Assembly (NCBI GenBank): GCA_944990035.1
Contig: CALYLX010000080.1
Coordinates: 372,001-436,000 of the forward strand
DNA: 64,000 bases
Direction: 5' to 3'
From: Clitopilus passeckerianus
Taxonomy: Eukaryota; Basidiomycota; Agaricomycetes; Agaricales; Entolomataceae
Both the position numbers and the translations under genes were made by a program. This document shows, one piece after another, positions 34,319 through 45,254 of this stretch. The number at the start of each line of letters is the position of its first letter. Positions within the stretch are counted from its first letter, which is position 1. The notes beneath the pieces were generated by a model. The model did no database searches and had not been told where the DNA came from. It saw only the letters and a list, made by a program, of their open reading frames with translations.

Positions 34319-36141
34319 ATGCAGGTTAATAAATATGGGACCTGTATGGATCTTCTTCTTCGTCCCCATCTCCAACTCTTCCTGTCCGAATCAGAGCCAT
34401 GCATTGACGCAAATCCAGACGTGGCTGCGATCGGTGTTCGAGTTTCAATCTACATCCAAGCTGCGCTCGTCTTTCTACCCTTGATCCTCGCCATCAGGAA
34501 GCATACCCCACAGGCTAGAGTATCGAGAAATTCAACAACCTTCGCTGCCTATTCAATTCCCTCGTCCTCACCTCCTGCGAACTTCTCATAGCGGCCATTG
34601 TGCAGGCAGTCCAGCAAAAACTGTCTACCACGCCATGATTGTCCTCAACCTATGCTGGTTCAACAGTCTGAGTGTTGCGTCACTCCCAAATATGGAGACT
34701 ATGCTCAAGCAATTTCCATCTTCGACCAATCGTATATCCGAACGTGCGGGGGATCATGGGACCGTAACGAGCATCATCTTTGTATGCATCAGCAGCCTTC
34801 ACCTATGCTTAGTGGGGGCGTTGGGAATATGGCTGTGGGCATGCGGAGATTTGGTCCACACCCGGAATGTTCGTACGGAACCTCGTTCGGCCTTTGGACC
34901 CCTTGGCCACGGAGAGGCCATCGAAACGTTATCATAGTCTTCTACGCGTTGGCCTCGATACCCGAGGCAACCTAGGGATGTTTTATGTCTTTATCGGCCT
35001 AGCGACGCTCAGCATTTGGATTCGGCAGGCTGTAGGTGGTATATCACTATTCGTGCTCAGCGGCATAAAACGATTCCCCTTCATTCTTGCCCTGATCATT
35101 TCCCCAAGAATGGCCGTTTATTGTCGCTTTACGATAGCTTACTCGTAGTAGTCAAAAGTGATGATAATTATGTAAGCAGCCTCTCGCGACAGGTCTGGCG
35201 CGTTGAAATAAATCCCTCCGTAAAATAGCCCACACATATTTTGACAACTATTCCTGCTTCCAGTAGGTATATACATGCTGCTTGTGTATACAGACAGGAG
35301 CGCAAAGTATCTGAGTGAATGGTGGATGATACAGGAGCATATTCATACGTTCTCAGACCAAGTTCAGGCCAATTGATGCCATAAAATCTTCTCATAATTC
35401 GAGGAGGAGGACTAGCCTTGAAAACACAATGAGATGTTGATTTTGACTAATTCTAGGATAAAATAAAAGATAGGCCTCTCAGAAATATAGGTGAGTCTGC
35501 TCAGTTTTGAGATATGCGCTAGATTGTTTCCAGCCTCCATTTGATGGCCGAACTGAATGGCCAGATCTCAGGTAAAACCGTTACCACAGCGTGTGTAACA
35601 CGTTCAATCACCTTCATATGGTACAGTTGTACGTTTATAGACTATATTTAGCTATCACCCGAAGGAATTAATATTCTGACGCATGTGTACTATTGTACGT
35701 AGGGATTTGTCTCGACCAGCTCGACGTGAGCCGCTGCTTACATAATTATCATCACTTTTGACAACTACGAGTATATATCAAGCGAGTTCCGTGGATATGT
35801 TACTCCGACGACCTTTGGTGGACTATCAATAGGCTGCTGGGTGTTGCTGCTGTGCAAGCCATACTTGTGTATGGAACGGAGCACACCATCCATATAAGAC
35901 GTGACAAGGTCAAGCCAGGCGAGGATGAATTGAATGGACGTATGGTCAGACGCTGGCGATTGTATTGCTTGCCATTCCGCTCAAAGACAATCCCAAGTAT
36001 ATCTTTGCACGATTTGGGTTTGCCTCTGAAGATCTTGCACTCAAAGTTGATGCGTCAACTTGGACTGGACTAGAGAGGTTTGGCATCTGTGATCAGGTAG
36101 TCATGACGGAAAAGCCTAATCAACGAAGGAATAGCTGGTAG
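34319..36141 (+). pseudogene. Decayed tandem paralogue of the 32830 membrane gene, split by a transposon
   Basis: Pieces in all three plus frames match the neighbour in order: CIDANPDVAAIGVRVSIYIQ (from 34319), then SIEKFNN..TSCELLIAAIVQAVQQKLS (shift near 34520), YHAMIVLNLCW (shift near 34625), FGPHPECSYG (shift near 34850), LALIISPRM (near 35100). After the inserted element come VQAILVYGTEH and DKVKPGEDE, then a further shift to WTYGQTLAIVLLAIPLKDN, ending at TAG 36141. At least four frameshifts plus the insertion rule out a working protein. Similarity along the full length shows a tandem duplication followed by decay. Confidence 0.8.
35142..35771. mobile_element. 630-bp non-autonomous DNA transposon (MITE-like) with 39-bp inverted repeats
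   Basis: The ends 35142-35180 and 35733-35771 are inverted repeats of each other with one mismatch in 39 bases (outer end CTCGTAG, inner end GTAAGCAGC). Both sides are flanked by TA (35140-35141 and 35772-35773), the target duplication expected of Tc1/mariner-type elements. No transposase-sized frame lies inside; the longest is about 75 codons. It sits within the decayed paralogue of the 32830 gene. Removing the element and one TA joins DSL to YIKRVPW in one open frame. Confidence 0.85.
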
Positions 36142-36687
36142 ATTACTTGTCCAGGTTGAAAGAATGTAATTTTTGCTTGCTGAGTATGAATATCGAATGC
36201 CAGTGGTCGTTCACATGCACCGTGACACCTTTGCGCCATAAAAACTGTAAAGCCACCTTGAAGGCTTAGCTCCTTCCCTCACCGTGTTCGGCAACTTCGC
36301 TGGTATTAACGGGCTGAATTGGCCAGAATCCCTTCAATGGTGCTCTGGCAGGCTTATTACACGCTTCTGAACACTTTCACCTGACTATACAATCTGAGAA
36401 ACCCGACATGATCAACTACGACTAGTGGGTCTCCGCCAAATTGCTCTCAAGGAAGGGCTCGGGATACCAAGAATCTTCCAAGGTCTTGGCCCAACAAACC
36501 AAGCTCGATCTCCTCCCTATGTCTTACTTTTTAGACTATTTATAACTCGGAAGATCCAAAAAGGCATTGGATGACGTTGTCCCCAGTCAACCTCAATGTC
36601 AGCCTCCACGCCGAAAAGCTATAAAACGCCCCCTAGAATGCCCTCAATCTTCATTCGTTCTTCTCTTCTCCCCTCACTTCCAAAGAC
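36142..36687. other. Intergenic with a strong candidate promoter
   Basis: No gene seen up to a TATAAAA at 36620-36626, followed by CT-rich sequence (TTCTTCTCTTCTCCCCTCAC) and ATG 36688, a classical fungal core-promoter arrangement. Confidence 0.45.
36620..36626 (+). promoter_or_regulatory. Core promoter: TATA box with downstream CT-rich start region
   Basis: TATAAAA in AGCTATAAAACGCC, 68 nt before ATG 36688, with pyrimidine-rich sequence between them. The arrangement is typical of well-expressed fungal genes, yet the downstream gene cannot be resolved. Confidence 0.5.
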
Positions 36688-39600
36688 ATGCCTCTGAGCA
36701 TCGTCTACATTCATGAGCATCGTCTCTTGTCTTCATCTTCATCAGTACCACTACTCAGGGGGACTGAAGACCGTCTCTCGCTGTATCATTGCTGTTTCTA
36801 TTGCTTTAGATATGTCGTCGTAATGCTTCGAGATCGCATTGCTTTACTTAAAATGGTAAATCTGAGTGTTCTCTTGGGGTTGATACAGAACTGACCATGG
36901 CGTGTACAGTTATCACCATTGTTATAACGCTAGCCAGTAAGTCAACAAGGTTGGCGAAGAATTCAAGAAAGGCGGCTTCACCGATGATCCATGCGAGCAC
37001 TGGGGAGGTATAGGCCCAACCAATCACGCCGGCAGAAGGTCCGGAAATTATGGCGGGAGAAACACTCTCGGTGTTGCAAGGGGAGGTGTTGGTTGAACGA
37101 CGCTTGCGGAATGGTTGGGTCGACGACGCCAAAAGTTGTGGAGGGCGGTCTTGACGAACTAGTCGAAGAAGATATCAGAACTAACAAAACGGGTGAATGG
37201 AAAGGGCAAGGGCGAGATTGAGAAGGGAATGTCGATGAAATCACCGAGGAAGATTGGCCGTCTTTCTTGGCACCACAGAAGATCATGCTACAGCTGGGTG
37301 GTCAACCAACGACAACCTTCAGGAAAGAATCAACCTCACCTACAACGACAAACACTATTTCTCATCCGACTGAGCGGCCGCTACGCCTAGGTCGTTTCCT
37401 GAAATATGCCCTCTTCACCACCGCTGGGCGACAACGCGGCATTTTCAACTTTTCAATCAACGAGCTGTCAAGCATTCCAGCCTACAAAGAAGCCAATGTC
37501 TCTTTGCCAGCTGTCTCTAGTGCCCGGCGCCTGAGGCGGCATATTAGGCGAAGCGATATTCCCATCGACGAGAATATGGACAAGGTGGACGAAAGAAAAC
37601 CAGGTGTCAACTTTCGAACCTCAGCCATCATTCGCAACTTCACGGTTCTCGCAGCAAGAAGCAGGTAGATCTCCGGACAGGATTCCGACTCCTAAGGAGC
37701 ATAGGGTATCTGGAAGAGAGTAGGATGGAAACAAGCTAGTCTTACCCATCCTTGGAAGCGTGGCCGGTCCTTTAGTAGCGCCCTCCTTCAATATTTCCGA
37801 GGCTTCTCTTCTGCGGCGAGACACGACGAAGAACACGATCGCGGATGATTCTCGATAATGGATCAGCTTCAAAGGGTTTTCCAGAATGCAGGGACAGGGT
37901 ACGATGATGGAAGGGTTAGAAGGTGTGAGAAGTAGCGCGTTGGAAATCAGCGGTGGGGAGGAGGATATGGAGCAGGGAACGATGTACGGCGGCAGTGGCA
38001 GATCACGATGAAGAGATCAGGGGGAGTCCACAAGCTAAAGTTCGCTCGTTTTCAGGTGTTAGACAACCTTTATCGGTTCGGAATCAAGACCGCCAACAGC
38101 AATAACAGTTGGCTCGGCCTCGTTTCAGGGTCAGCAGCCCAACGCTTTGCTCATCCAAAGAGTTTCCCTGCCATATATTTCCTCGTCTTATGACGGAGGC
38201 GGGAACAACCCACTGGCCGAGGATGCCATTTGTTGGGGCGAGGAGGAAGGTGGAGGAGGGAGGATGTAGCAGCATGAAGTGGCGAGCAAGCAGAGATGTT
38301 TCAAGAGGTGTAAGCAAGGTGGCGGAGATGGCATTCAGCATGAAGTCGACCTGGATGAAGGCACGAATTCGCAGGTCACGACTCTTGGGTTGGATGCAGT
38401 GGAGTGGAAGGTGATAAGAAGCTGGGGGAGACGGTTGAGATTGGACGACGAGGCTAGAAGGACCCGATGCCGAGTAACCTAGATGAAGACAAGAAGTTAC
38501 GGGCGAGAAGCAACGGGTCCGGAGGAAAAACCAAAAAACCACATTCAATGGCTTCAAGGGCTTGGGACGAGCGGGGGCACGGGTTGGTGGTAGAGGAGCG
38601 AGGACAACGCCGAAATGGACATATCCCAAGTACCTGCACGCATGCTGGTCGCATTCTTCAGGGCTGTTGAGGGTTGCGCGACCGCTCAACGGCGTTTGCG
38701 ATCGCTGGATCAGCAAGACGACAAGTATTTGTCGCTATCCATCGCGGCGGGGAAGAGAGGTGTCAAAGTCGTAGGGTGTGGGGACGAAGGGAACGGGGGA
38801 TCCGGTCATATTTCTGTCAAGGAGGAGGTGTGCTATCATTGGCTGGAGAAGCGAGGCTCGTCCACTTCTGCCAGAGTCGCATCTCCGGGATTGTTGAGGG
38901 CTGCGGGGCCCTCGACAGCGTATTCCTTGCGATGACTGTTTCTCGTTGCTCCCCAAGACAACGAGAACATCACATTCCCTTTCGAATGTGGCGAGGCGGA
39001 GGCGTTAGGAAGTACCAGCTTGGAGGCGAAGGTGGTGGTGAGGTTCGGGTTTTGGTCATGCCACGGTCAAAGAGGAGGTTTGTTCTGGAGAAGTGAGGCT
39101 CATTCCACTTCTGCCAGTGGCAGAGCTCTGTGGATCGTCGGGGATTGCGGGGTCGTCGACATATTGGCCAAATACTCTTATTTCTCATCAAGACGGCAAG
39201 AACCACCAATCGCTTCCACAACGGGTAGTTCTTTGGTCGCTTCCCAGGTCTGCAGGGCGAAGGGTGTGGATGGGATTGTTTAGAAGGATGGTTGGACAGT
39301 GGAGGATGTCCTTTGCATTTCAGTTTCTTTTTTCTTCTGGGTTTAGGGGCTTGATCGGGATCATATGTTTCGGTCAAGAAAGGACTGCACAATTCTATAG
39401 CACAATGTTTTTATGTTCGCGAAATGATACTATAAAACATACTTTATGAACTTGGTATTGTCTGAGCTGAAAGGTTGGGTATTCATATGAAGAGTGAGGC
39501 ATTTACTAGGCTCAATCTAAACTGGTGTTCGTGCATTATTAACGTTGTTCGTGAAGAGATTCCTAGGTTTGTTTTGCATATCCCGCAATTTCTTCTACTG

Positions 39601-39900
39601 CTAGCCATTTTTCAGTATTTGGGAACCGTACCAATGTGGCAAATCCAAGGTGGACTAGGTTGACAAGCCTTCTATCTTGATAATATACCGAGCGCTATTA
39701 TGAATATTTATGACGAAGCCAGTAGCCATTTTTAATTCACCATCGAAGAATTTCTTTTCTTCGGGTATATGGAGCATAGTTCTAGCTCTTTGAAGGTGAC
39801 CAGTTGACCGACTAAAGGAAAGGGAACAAAGATACTTCGTTCGTCGGCCAGGAATGGGCACACAAGTAGGACGGCGTCGGTGTGCCCATTGGGCCGGAAC
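36688..39900. other. Unresolved region: gene relics and degenerate repeats
   Basis: Downstream of the promoter, plus-strand frames at 36688-36894 and 37267-37668 (IRRSDIPIDENMDKVDERKP) and a minus-strand frame at 36848-37132 (WIIGEAAFLEFFANLVDLLASV) look protein-like, but no model with consistent splice sites joins them. On the minus strand near 37150-37270 a reading LGDFIDIPFSISPLPFPFTRF runs into a TAG. From 38450 to 39250 related blocks recur (see repeat). I suspect one or more decayed genes with duplicated coding repeats. Confidence 0.3.
38450..39250 (+). repeat. Degenerate direct repeats, about 240-250 bp period
   Basis: Blocks recur in the same order. GGTCAT...GTCAA(G/A)GAGGAGG and GGAGAAG(C/T)GAGGCTC, with CCACTTCTGCCAG, occur near 38806-38875 and 39055-39115. 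TGTTGAGGG(T/C)TGCG or a diverged form occurs near 38663, 38895 and 39140. CAAGACG(A/G)CAAG-type blocks occur near 38485, 38715, 38955 and 39190. Copies are diverged by indels, so the exact unit length varies. Confidence 0.5.
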
Positions 39901-40095
39901 GAGCTACTTCTTGAAGACGAGGAGGTTTTGGGTTATATTGTGCTTATCAAGCTTCAGGTAACAGTTCGAGAGGATGTTCTCTAGTTCGGCCACGTTGGCG
40001 TGTAATCGGTGAGAAGTGGATGAGGAGGGCGATGGAGTCGGTTGGCATTCCACGAGTGATTTCAGAGCTTCATCCTCATAAGCAGCAGAGAAAAG

Positions 40096-40762
40096 CTAGT
40101 CCCCGGAGGATTTATAGGTCGTTTTGATGAGACTCTTTAATGAAACGCCAATTTCTTCCATTTCGTCGTCACTGAAGCCTGCAGAGTTTTCTTTTTCAAG
40201 GCAAGTCGGCCTGGGATTACCAAGCTTACCGGTATCTCCCCATACAGAGAAGAGCCAGATCATCTCCTCCGTCAGAACCCAAATTGCATCCATTTCCACA
40301 AAAGACTCCCTTTCTCTCCGTCGCCCGGGCGCCATTCTTGAGCCCATCTCCACCATCTGCTCAGCATTTCGATTTATGGTGACTGACAGATGCAACAAAG
40401 CTAGCGACGACAGGAGCAAGGAGTTGTGAATGGCATCTTTCACTACACGGGTGGAACTCAATTGAAGTCAGAACACAGGGCACTGATAACAATCGGATTG
40501 GCTGGAGGTTACTTGCGACGCCACTGAGACGGTCTTTTGCCGTTTGACCCTGGCCAGACGCTGCAACGCCACTGAGACGGTCTTTTGCCGTTTGACCCTG
40601 GCCAGACGCTGCAACGCCACTGAGACGGTCTTTTGCCGTTTGACCCTGGCCAGACACTGCAACGCCCTCGATCAGAATCCTGATGGCGACATTCCGTATG
40701 TCAAGAATAAGGCTTGGCAGTCCTAATATGTCCTCAAACGCATTCAAACTATGGTGCTGCAT
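40096..40762 (-). CDS. Small protein with three 16-residue tandem repeats, 198 aa
   Basis: Exons 40762-40513 and 40442-40096; the 70-nt intron has a GTAACC donor, a CTGAC branch site and a TGTAG acceptor, phase 1. Exon 1 encodes MQHHSLNAFEDILGLPSLI, a hydrophobic/charged helix, then three copies of GQGQTAKDRLSGVAAS (residues about 40-83). Exon 2 encodes an amphipathic helix (HNSLLLSSLALLHLSVTI) and a charged region ending in SLIKTTYKSSGD. No family recognised. The protein repeats match a 48-bp DNA repeat, so copy number can change without breaking the frame. The minus reading is supported by continuous frames across the intron and a normal start; the plus strand gives no alternative longer than 60 codons. 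Confidence 0.6.
40519..40662 (-). repeat. 48-bp tandem repeat, three copies, within a coding exon
   Basis: Units begin at 40519, 40567 and 40615 (CGCCACTGAGACGGTC...). The copies are identical apart from one base near the right end (GACGCTG versus GACACTG). 48 is a multiple of three, so each unit adds 16 residues to the minus-strand protein. Near-identity indicates recent expansion. Confidence 0.9.
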
Positions 40763-40924
40763 TATTCAAAATGAAGCAGATCAGCTAGCTTGATTGACTT
40801 GTCTAGCGCCAATCAGTCAACGCAGAGAGCACCCTAGAAACATGGCCGCTATGAAACGACGGCTTGTTAAGGATTCTAGCCAAGACCGACCCCTGTCTGC
40901 GCTATATATTCTGCTGGTCTGGCT

Positions 40925-42455
40925 ATGGATGCATTGGGTCCAACAGTACTCGTCATGGCTAGCGGGCAAGAAAACATACGTCTAATGATTTCCAGACTCG
41001 GCACATCTCTGCTGCTCGCTTTCACGTGGACAGCAACTGCAAGTGTGCTTTATGGTGAGCAAGTACGATCTTTCACTGCGTGCGGTATTCTGATCTACCG
41101 AACCTTCACCCAACAGGAATGTTTATCATTCTATTTGCCATATCCACCTTCACATTCCTGTACGTTTCCTGCACTACCTCTACTTACAGAAATTGATTTA
41201 GGTCGCCATTCAATAGTAGGAAAGGCGGCATCAGGACTCGTCCGTCACTCTTGATGTTTGTGGTGACGGCTTTCTGCTTTCTGGTTGCGACACTTCATTG
41301 GGCGTCTCGGATTGCTCTTTTTGCAGTCTTCGTGAGGGCCTCTATGATTAACACCGTCGATGCGACTTTCTTGGAGCAGCTCATAGCTGCGAATCTGAAG
41401 ACTATGCCCGCCAACCAGATCTCAATCTGGACGCAATTCCTGGTTTGACCTTGCATTCCTGTCGCGCCTGATCTACCCTAACCATCTTTCTAGCCTGTCG
41501 TTAGCGATTCCGTGGTTATATGGCGAGCTTGGGTGTTATCCTATGACAATCGATGGATCATGGCGTTCCCTATTCCAATTCTAGTGGCATCATGGGGTAA
41601 GGAATACAGCCACTTTTCTGCACCACGGATGCTTACAACAATTGATAGCCACGACCTTCGGATTTCTTGGTCTGACAACTCGATTCGCTGTCAGCGCTGA
41701 CCTGGCCACAGAAGCCGATCTGGTACTGGCAAGCAACATGTATATATCTAGGCTTTCCTTAACGCTTGCCACGAACATCGTCGGCACGCTAGTGATTGCA
41801 TTCCAGCTATGGAGACATCGCCAGACCATTGTGAGCGAGCTGGGTCTCAGTCGGCGTTACACTAAGGGACAAAAAGTCTTACTCTATCTGGTGGAGTCCG
41901 GAGCTTTATATTGCGCTCTTCAGGTGTTTCTTCTGAATACTAAAGGCTTCAGACCCGCCATACTCACCTCAACGCCATTTAGGCCGTCAATCTTGCATTA
42001 AGTCTCGTGCCCAGTGACGATGCTACTCGAACGGAACCTATCACATATGCTTCAGAAGCGCTCTTTGCTGCCTACACGATGATATCCGTATGTCAGCGCT
42101 ATTTCCAAGAATTTTAGTAAGCTAATACATGTCGTAGGCCATGTATCCGACCATTGTGATCGTCTTGGTCAACACTCAACGGTCATTTGCCCAGGACTTT
42201 GGTTTCACTACCAAAGCCGCAAGCGGCGGCCTGAACCTCGATCTTGGTCACCAAACAGCTGGATCTCGCCCAGCCACGCTGGGACACCTATCGTTTGCCC
42301 CGGGAGTAAAAACGACGTTGTTTGGGGATGGTTCCATTGGTAATACTGAAAGCATGGTTCCTACTGGCACTGACGTTGAAAAGGGGATCCTACCGCAGTC
42401 AGCAACTACGGATGCCGAGAATACCAGGCAACAGACATCACCAAGTACGCAATGA
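40925..42455 (+). CDS. Seven-segment membrane protein, agaricomycete family, 404 aa (paralogue of 11799)
   Basis: Exons 40925-41054, 41117-41159, 41202-41442, 41494-41596, 41649-41923, 41983-42087 and 42138-42455. Introns are 42-62 nt; the second is only 42 nt, and the third uses an unusual GTTTGA donor, yet frame and homology to the 11799 gene support both. Key shared blocks: SDSVVIWRAWVL (exon 4, 103 nt in both genes), KVLLYLVESGALYCALQ and MYPTIVIVLVNTQR. About seven hydrophobic segments are followed by a polar C-terminal tail of some 90 residues that the 11799 protein lacks. Function unknown; topology would suit a sensor or receptor. An in-frame ATG ten codons downstream (40955) is an alternative start. 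Confidence 0.78.
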
Positions 42456-44650
42456 GGTAGTATATATAGACCTGTATGACTCATGTAAGGTAGCACGGAT
42501 TTCTCATGACATCACACCGTTTCCCATGTATAATATTTCATACCTCCATACTTCGGACTGAGTAAATTGTAACAACCAATGGAATACATTTACATTTCAA
42601 ATACTTTCAAATGATTTCTTGATAAGCGAATATAAACCAGGATACCAACTGAAGGCTGTATGAAAGTAATGCAGAGCCTCGGAGCATCATACGCATATGT
42701 GAACCGTGTCTCTATGGGGAACTCCTCGGGTATTTCTTCCAAATGTTCACTGAATGACAAGAAACCGATCAACTCTTTACAGTCGCCATCTTTACTCCCG
42801 CGAAGTTCTCGTACTGTTACAAATGGAGGCATGCAGAAGGCGGGAATTCGAGAGCAAGCATTGTTGGTAGGCGGATCAATTACAATAGCTCCCGAGAAGT
42901 TGTGTGGACTTCTCGACAATACGACAGTCGACCATTGATTGGACCTAGCATACCAAATACAGTCTGTCCCTCTTCTAAACGGGACCGAACCCCACGTGGA
43001 ATAGCCTCAGTAGAGAGCTTCGGACATTGTGGAGGGATCACCGAGTTCCTTGAAACTTTGATCCTACCAATACAAGCTTGTCCACCGACCATGCTCTCCA
43101 AGGAAATTGGTCTATTTATGTGTTGGTTTGAATGCGTAAGACTGCTAAAAAGTACGGTTTGTGGATGAATTTGCTCGTTTCCCCCACAACTGGTCGCTCT
43201 ACCCCGAAAAAAATATGATTTTCCGATGTGCTTTAGGCTCCCCTTTTGTCGTTTTTGCCTGATCGGCGATGTAATTATCACTAGGTTGCACCATAACATG
43301 TAATCGCAGTGCCATCATGACTCCATTCATTATGGCCGAGATTTGACGAGGACAAGGACCTTTGCCGTTATCACCGTTTCGAGGTCATGTACCTCATATC
43401 GCTTGGTACTTGCCACCCTACCCCATACCCGAGCCAGCCTGAGCGTTGACGTGCTAGAAACATTCAAAGTATCTCAATTGACAAAAACTCTCATTGGATC
43501 CTTAGAGCGTTTTCTCCATTGTGCAGATGGCAAGGGTCTTGCTGAGCGTTCCGACTCGCAGGGCCGTCGTCATCGAGATCCAACCATCCCAAAATGTCAA
43601 TGATTTGCAGTGTCCCAGCTCTTGTTGACGGTCCGAACCTCCTACTCGTCAATCGGTGGACCACCAATCGACTGGTGCCTGTCTTCCTTTCTCGAGAATC
43701 TACTTGCCTGAGTCCAATCCTTTTGGAACTCTTCCACATTCTTCGAATGAAGCTACCCTCCCCGCACTCCCGACGATGGATTTGATCTTAGTTCAGGCTG
43801 GGGCCGGCTGTGTTCTTACTCCGTATCATTCAAGCAAGCCTCGCGGTTAGAGGCGTCCCAAGAAATCACAGCTTCTGAGTAGAACGGTGAACATTCCATG
43901 GACGAGCAAAGCCCTTCCGTTCAACGCCGTCTCTGGGAATTTACCTGATAGTCGATCACCCCGTCGATGTTGACAGTTTATGGCTGGGAAATTAGCAATG
44001 TGTCCAATAGTGTTATTCCGCTAAAGCTAGGCAACCAGGAGTTGAGCACGATCGAACATTCTTTGGTTTACGAGGGAACATTTTACCTAAAACGGGGTAA
44101 CTTCATTGATGTCGTTGATGAACGGGATCGTCGGTGCATCATCCATACGCTCTGTCCTCAACCCGATTTTGCTGGTCGATCAACACCACGGACGATCTTC
44201 ACTCTGGTATGCGTCATCTGGTACGGACTGAGTTGCGAGACGGAGCCCGGGCGCCGAGATTACCTATGCGGTTTGAAAGATCTGTGATTTCTTGATGTTC
44301 GAATCAGTGGGCGTGTCGACGCGTACGAGGTGATCACGGTAATCTATGCCACATTTCATGGTAGGGCAACTCGGATTCCGGGTAAAGTGCAAGCTTACAT
44401 ATGCATCTACACTCCGTATTTGTTAGTAACGAGCAGAGAGCGTGGCAGGCGGAAAGGTGATCCCATCTCCCGGTCTCTGGCTAGCTGCCTTGCACCCGGA
44501 TTCCATCACGGCTGCCTTCTGGTCGTGTGCCTCTATCACCTGAATTCTCCCGACCAATCTTGGAACGGGGAAATGACACGATCGCGTCAATAATAATCGG
44601 AATCTTGATGATCGCAGAAATCTCGCTTGAGGTCGTGAATCAAATCGATC
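42456..44650. other. Gene-poor region with coding-like fragments
   Basis: A minus-strand frame at 42590-42919 (LSFSEHLEEIPEEFPIETRF and on) and its upstream neighbour at 42880-43299 read partly like protein but show no motif or clear splicing. Plus-strand frames at 43343-43603 and 43967-44287 are similar. I cannot support a gene. Confidence 0.3.
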
Positions 44651-45254
44651 GACTTTCGTCAATCTCCTAGAATTCAAGCTGCGCTTCCACTGTCGGAGGG
44701 GTCGTTTCTTGGTTACGGTTCTGAAGTCCTTGATCCATTACACCCATCTGGAAGCTCTATGGTATTCATCATTGCCCTCTTTTCCAACCCTTCGCCTGTC
44801 ACTGTGTATCACCTGCTCATCAAACAACATTGCAGTCCGAGATCGTAGAACTCACCTCTTCGTCTCCCAAATCCAGTAACCGCCATGTTTATACCATCAC
44901 TCACCATCGCTTCGACGCACTCCTGGCCTCGCCTGCTGCCTATCACATCTACCCTGCCTCCCGTATCGGTGTAACCTTCCATTTGGTGAGTGATTCTCGA
45001 CTTCCCCACATACGTACCGTTCAAGTAATGAATCCCAGATGTTTGACGGACTTATCTCCGTTTCACCGCATTTTGACCAAGTGCAATTTGAACGATTACA
45101 CGCCTCCGAACCTCGTCCGCCGCCGATCTTGCTCTGGTTACTCTTTGTGCTGGTCGATTTTAGCGTAGGGCAATGTGATGTTTCTAGGGGCGAGGCTTTG
45201 GCTCTTTTGCCCTATTCGGACACCTGCAGACGCTCGCTGATTTTCTCCATCTGA
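44650..45254 (+). pseudogene. Orphan 3' exons of an unrecognised gene
   Basis: Possible exons: up to 44761 (LGYGSEVLDPLHPSGSSM), 44836-44985 (SEIVELTSSSPKSSNRHVYT to GVTFHL) and 45039-45254 (MFDGLISVSPHFDQVQFERL to a TGA). Donors GTATTC and GTGAGT and acceptors TTGCAG and CCCAG keep a single frame. No start or 5' exons can be found; the first exon also has a second plausible frame. It may be the end of a real gene with undetected 5' exons, or a relic. Confidence 0.35.

Noticed and set aside
38084..38716. 210-codon minus-strand frame
   Set aside because: Lies across the degenerate repeats, lacks motifs, and competing protein-like frames exist on the plus strand.
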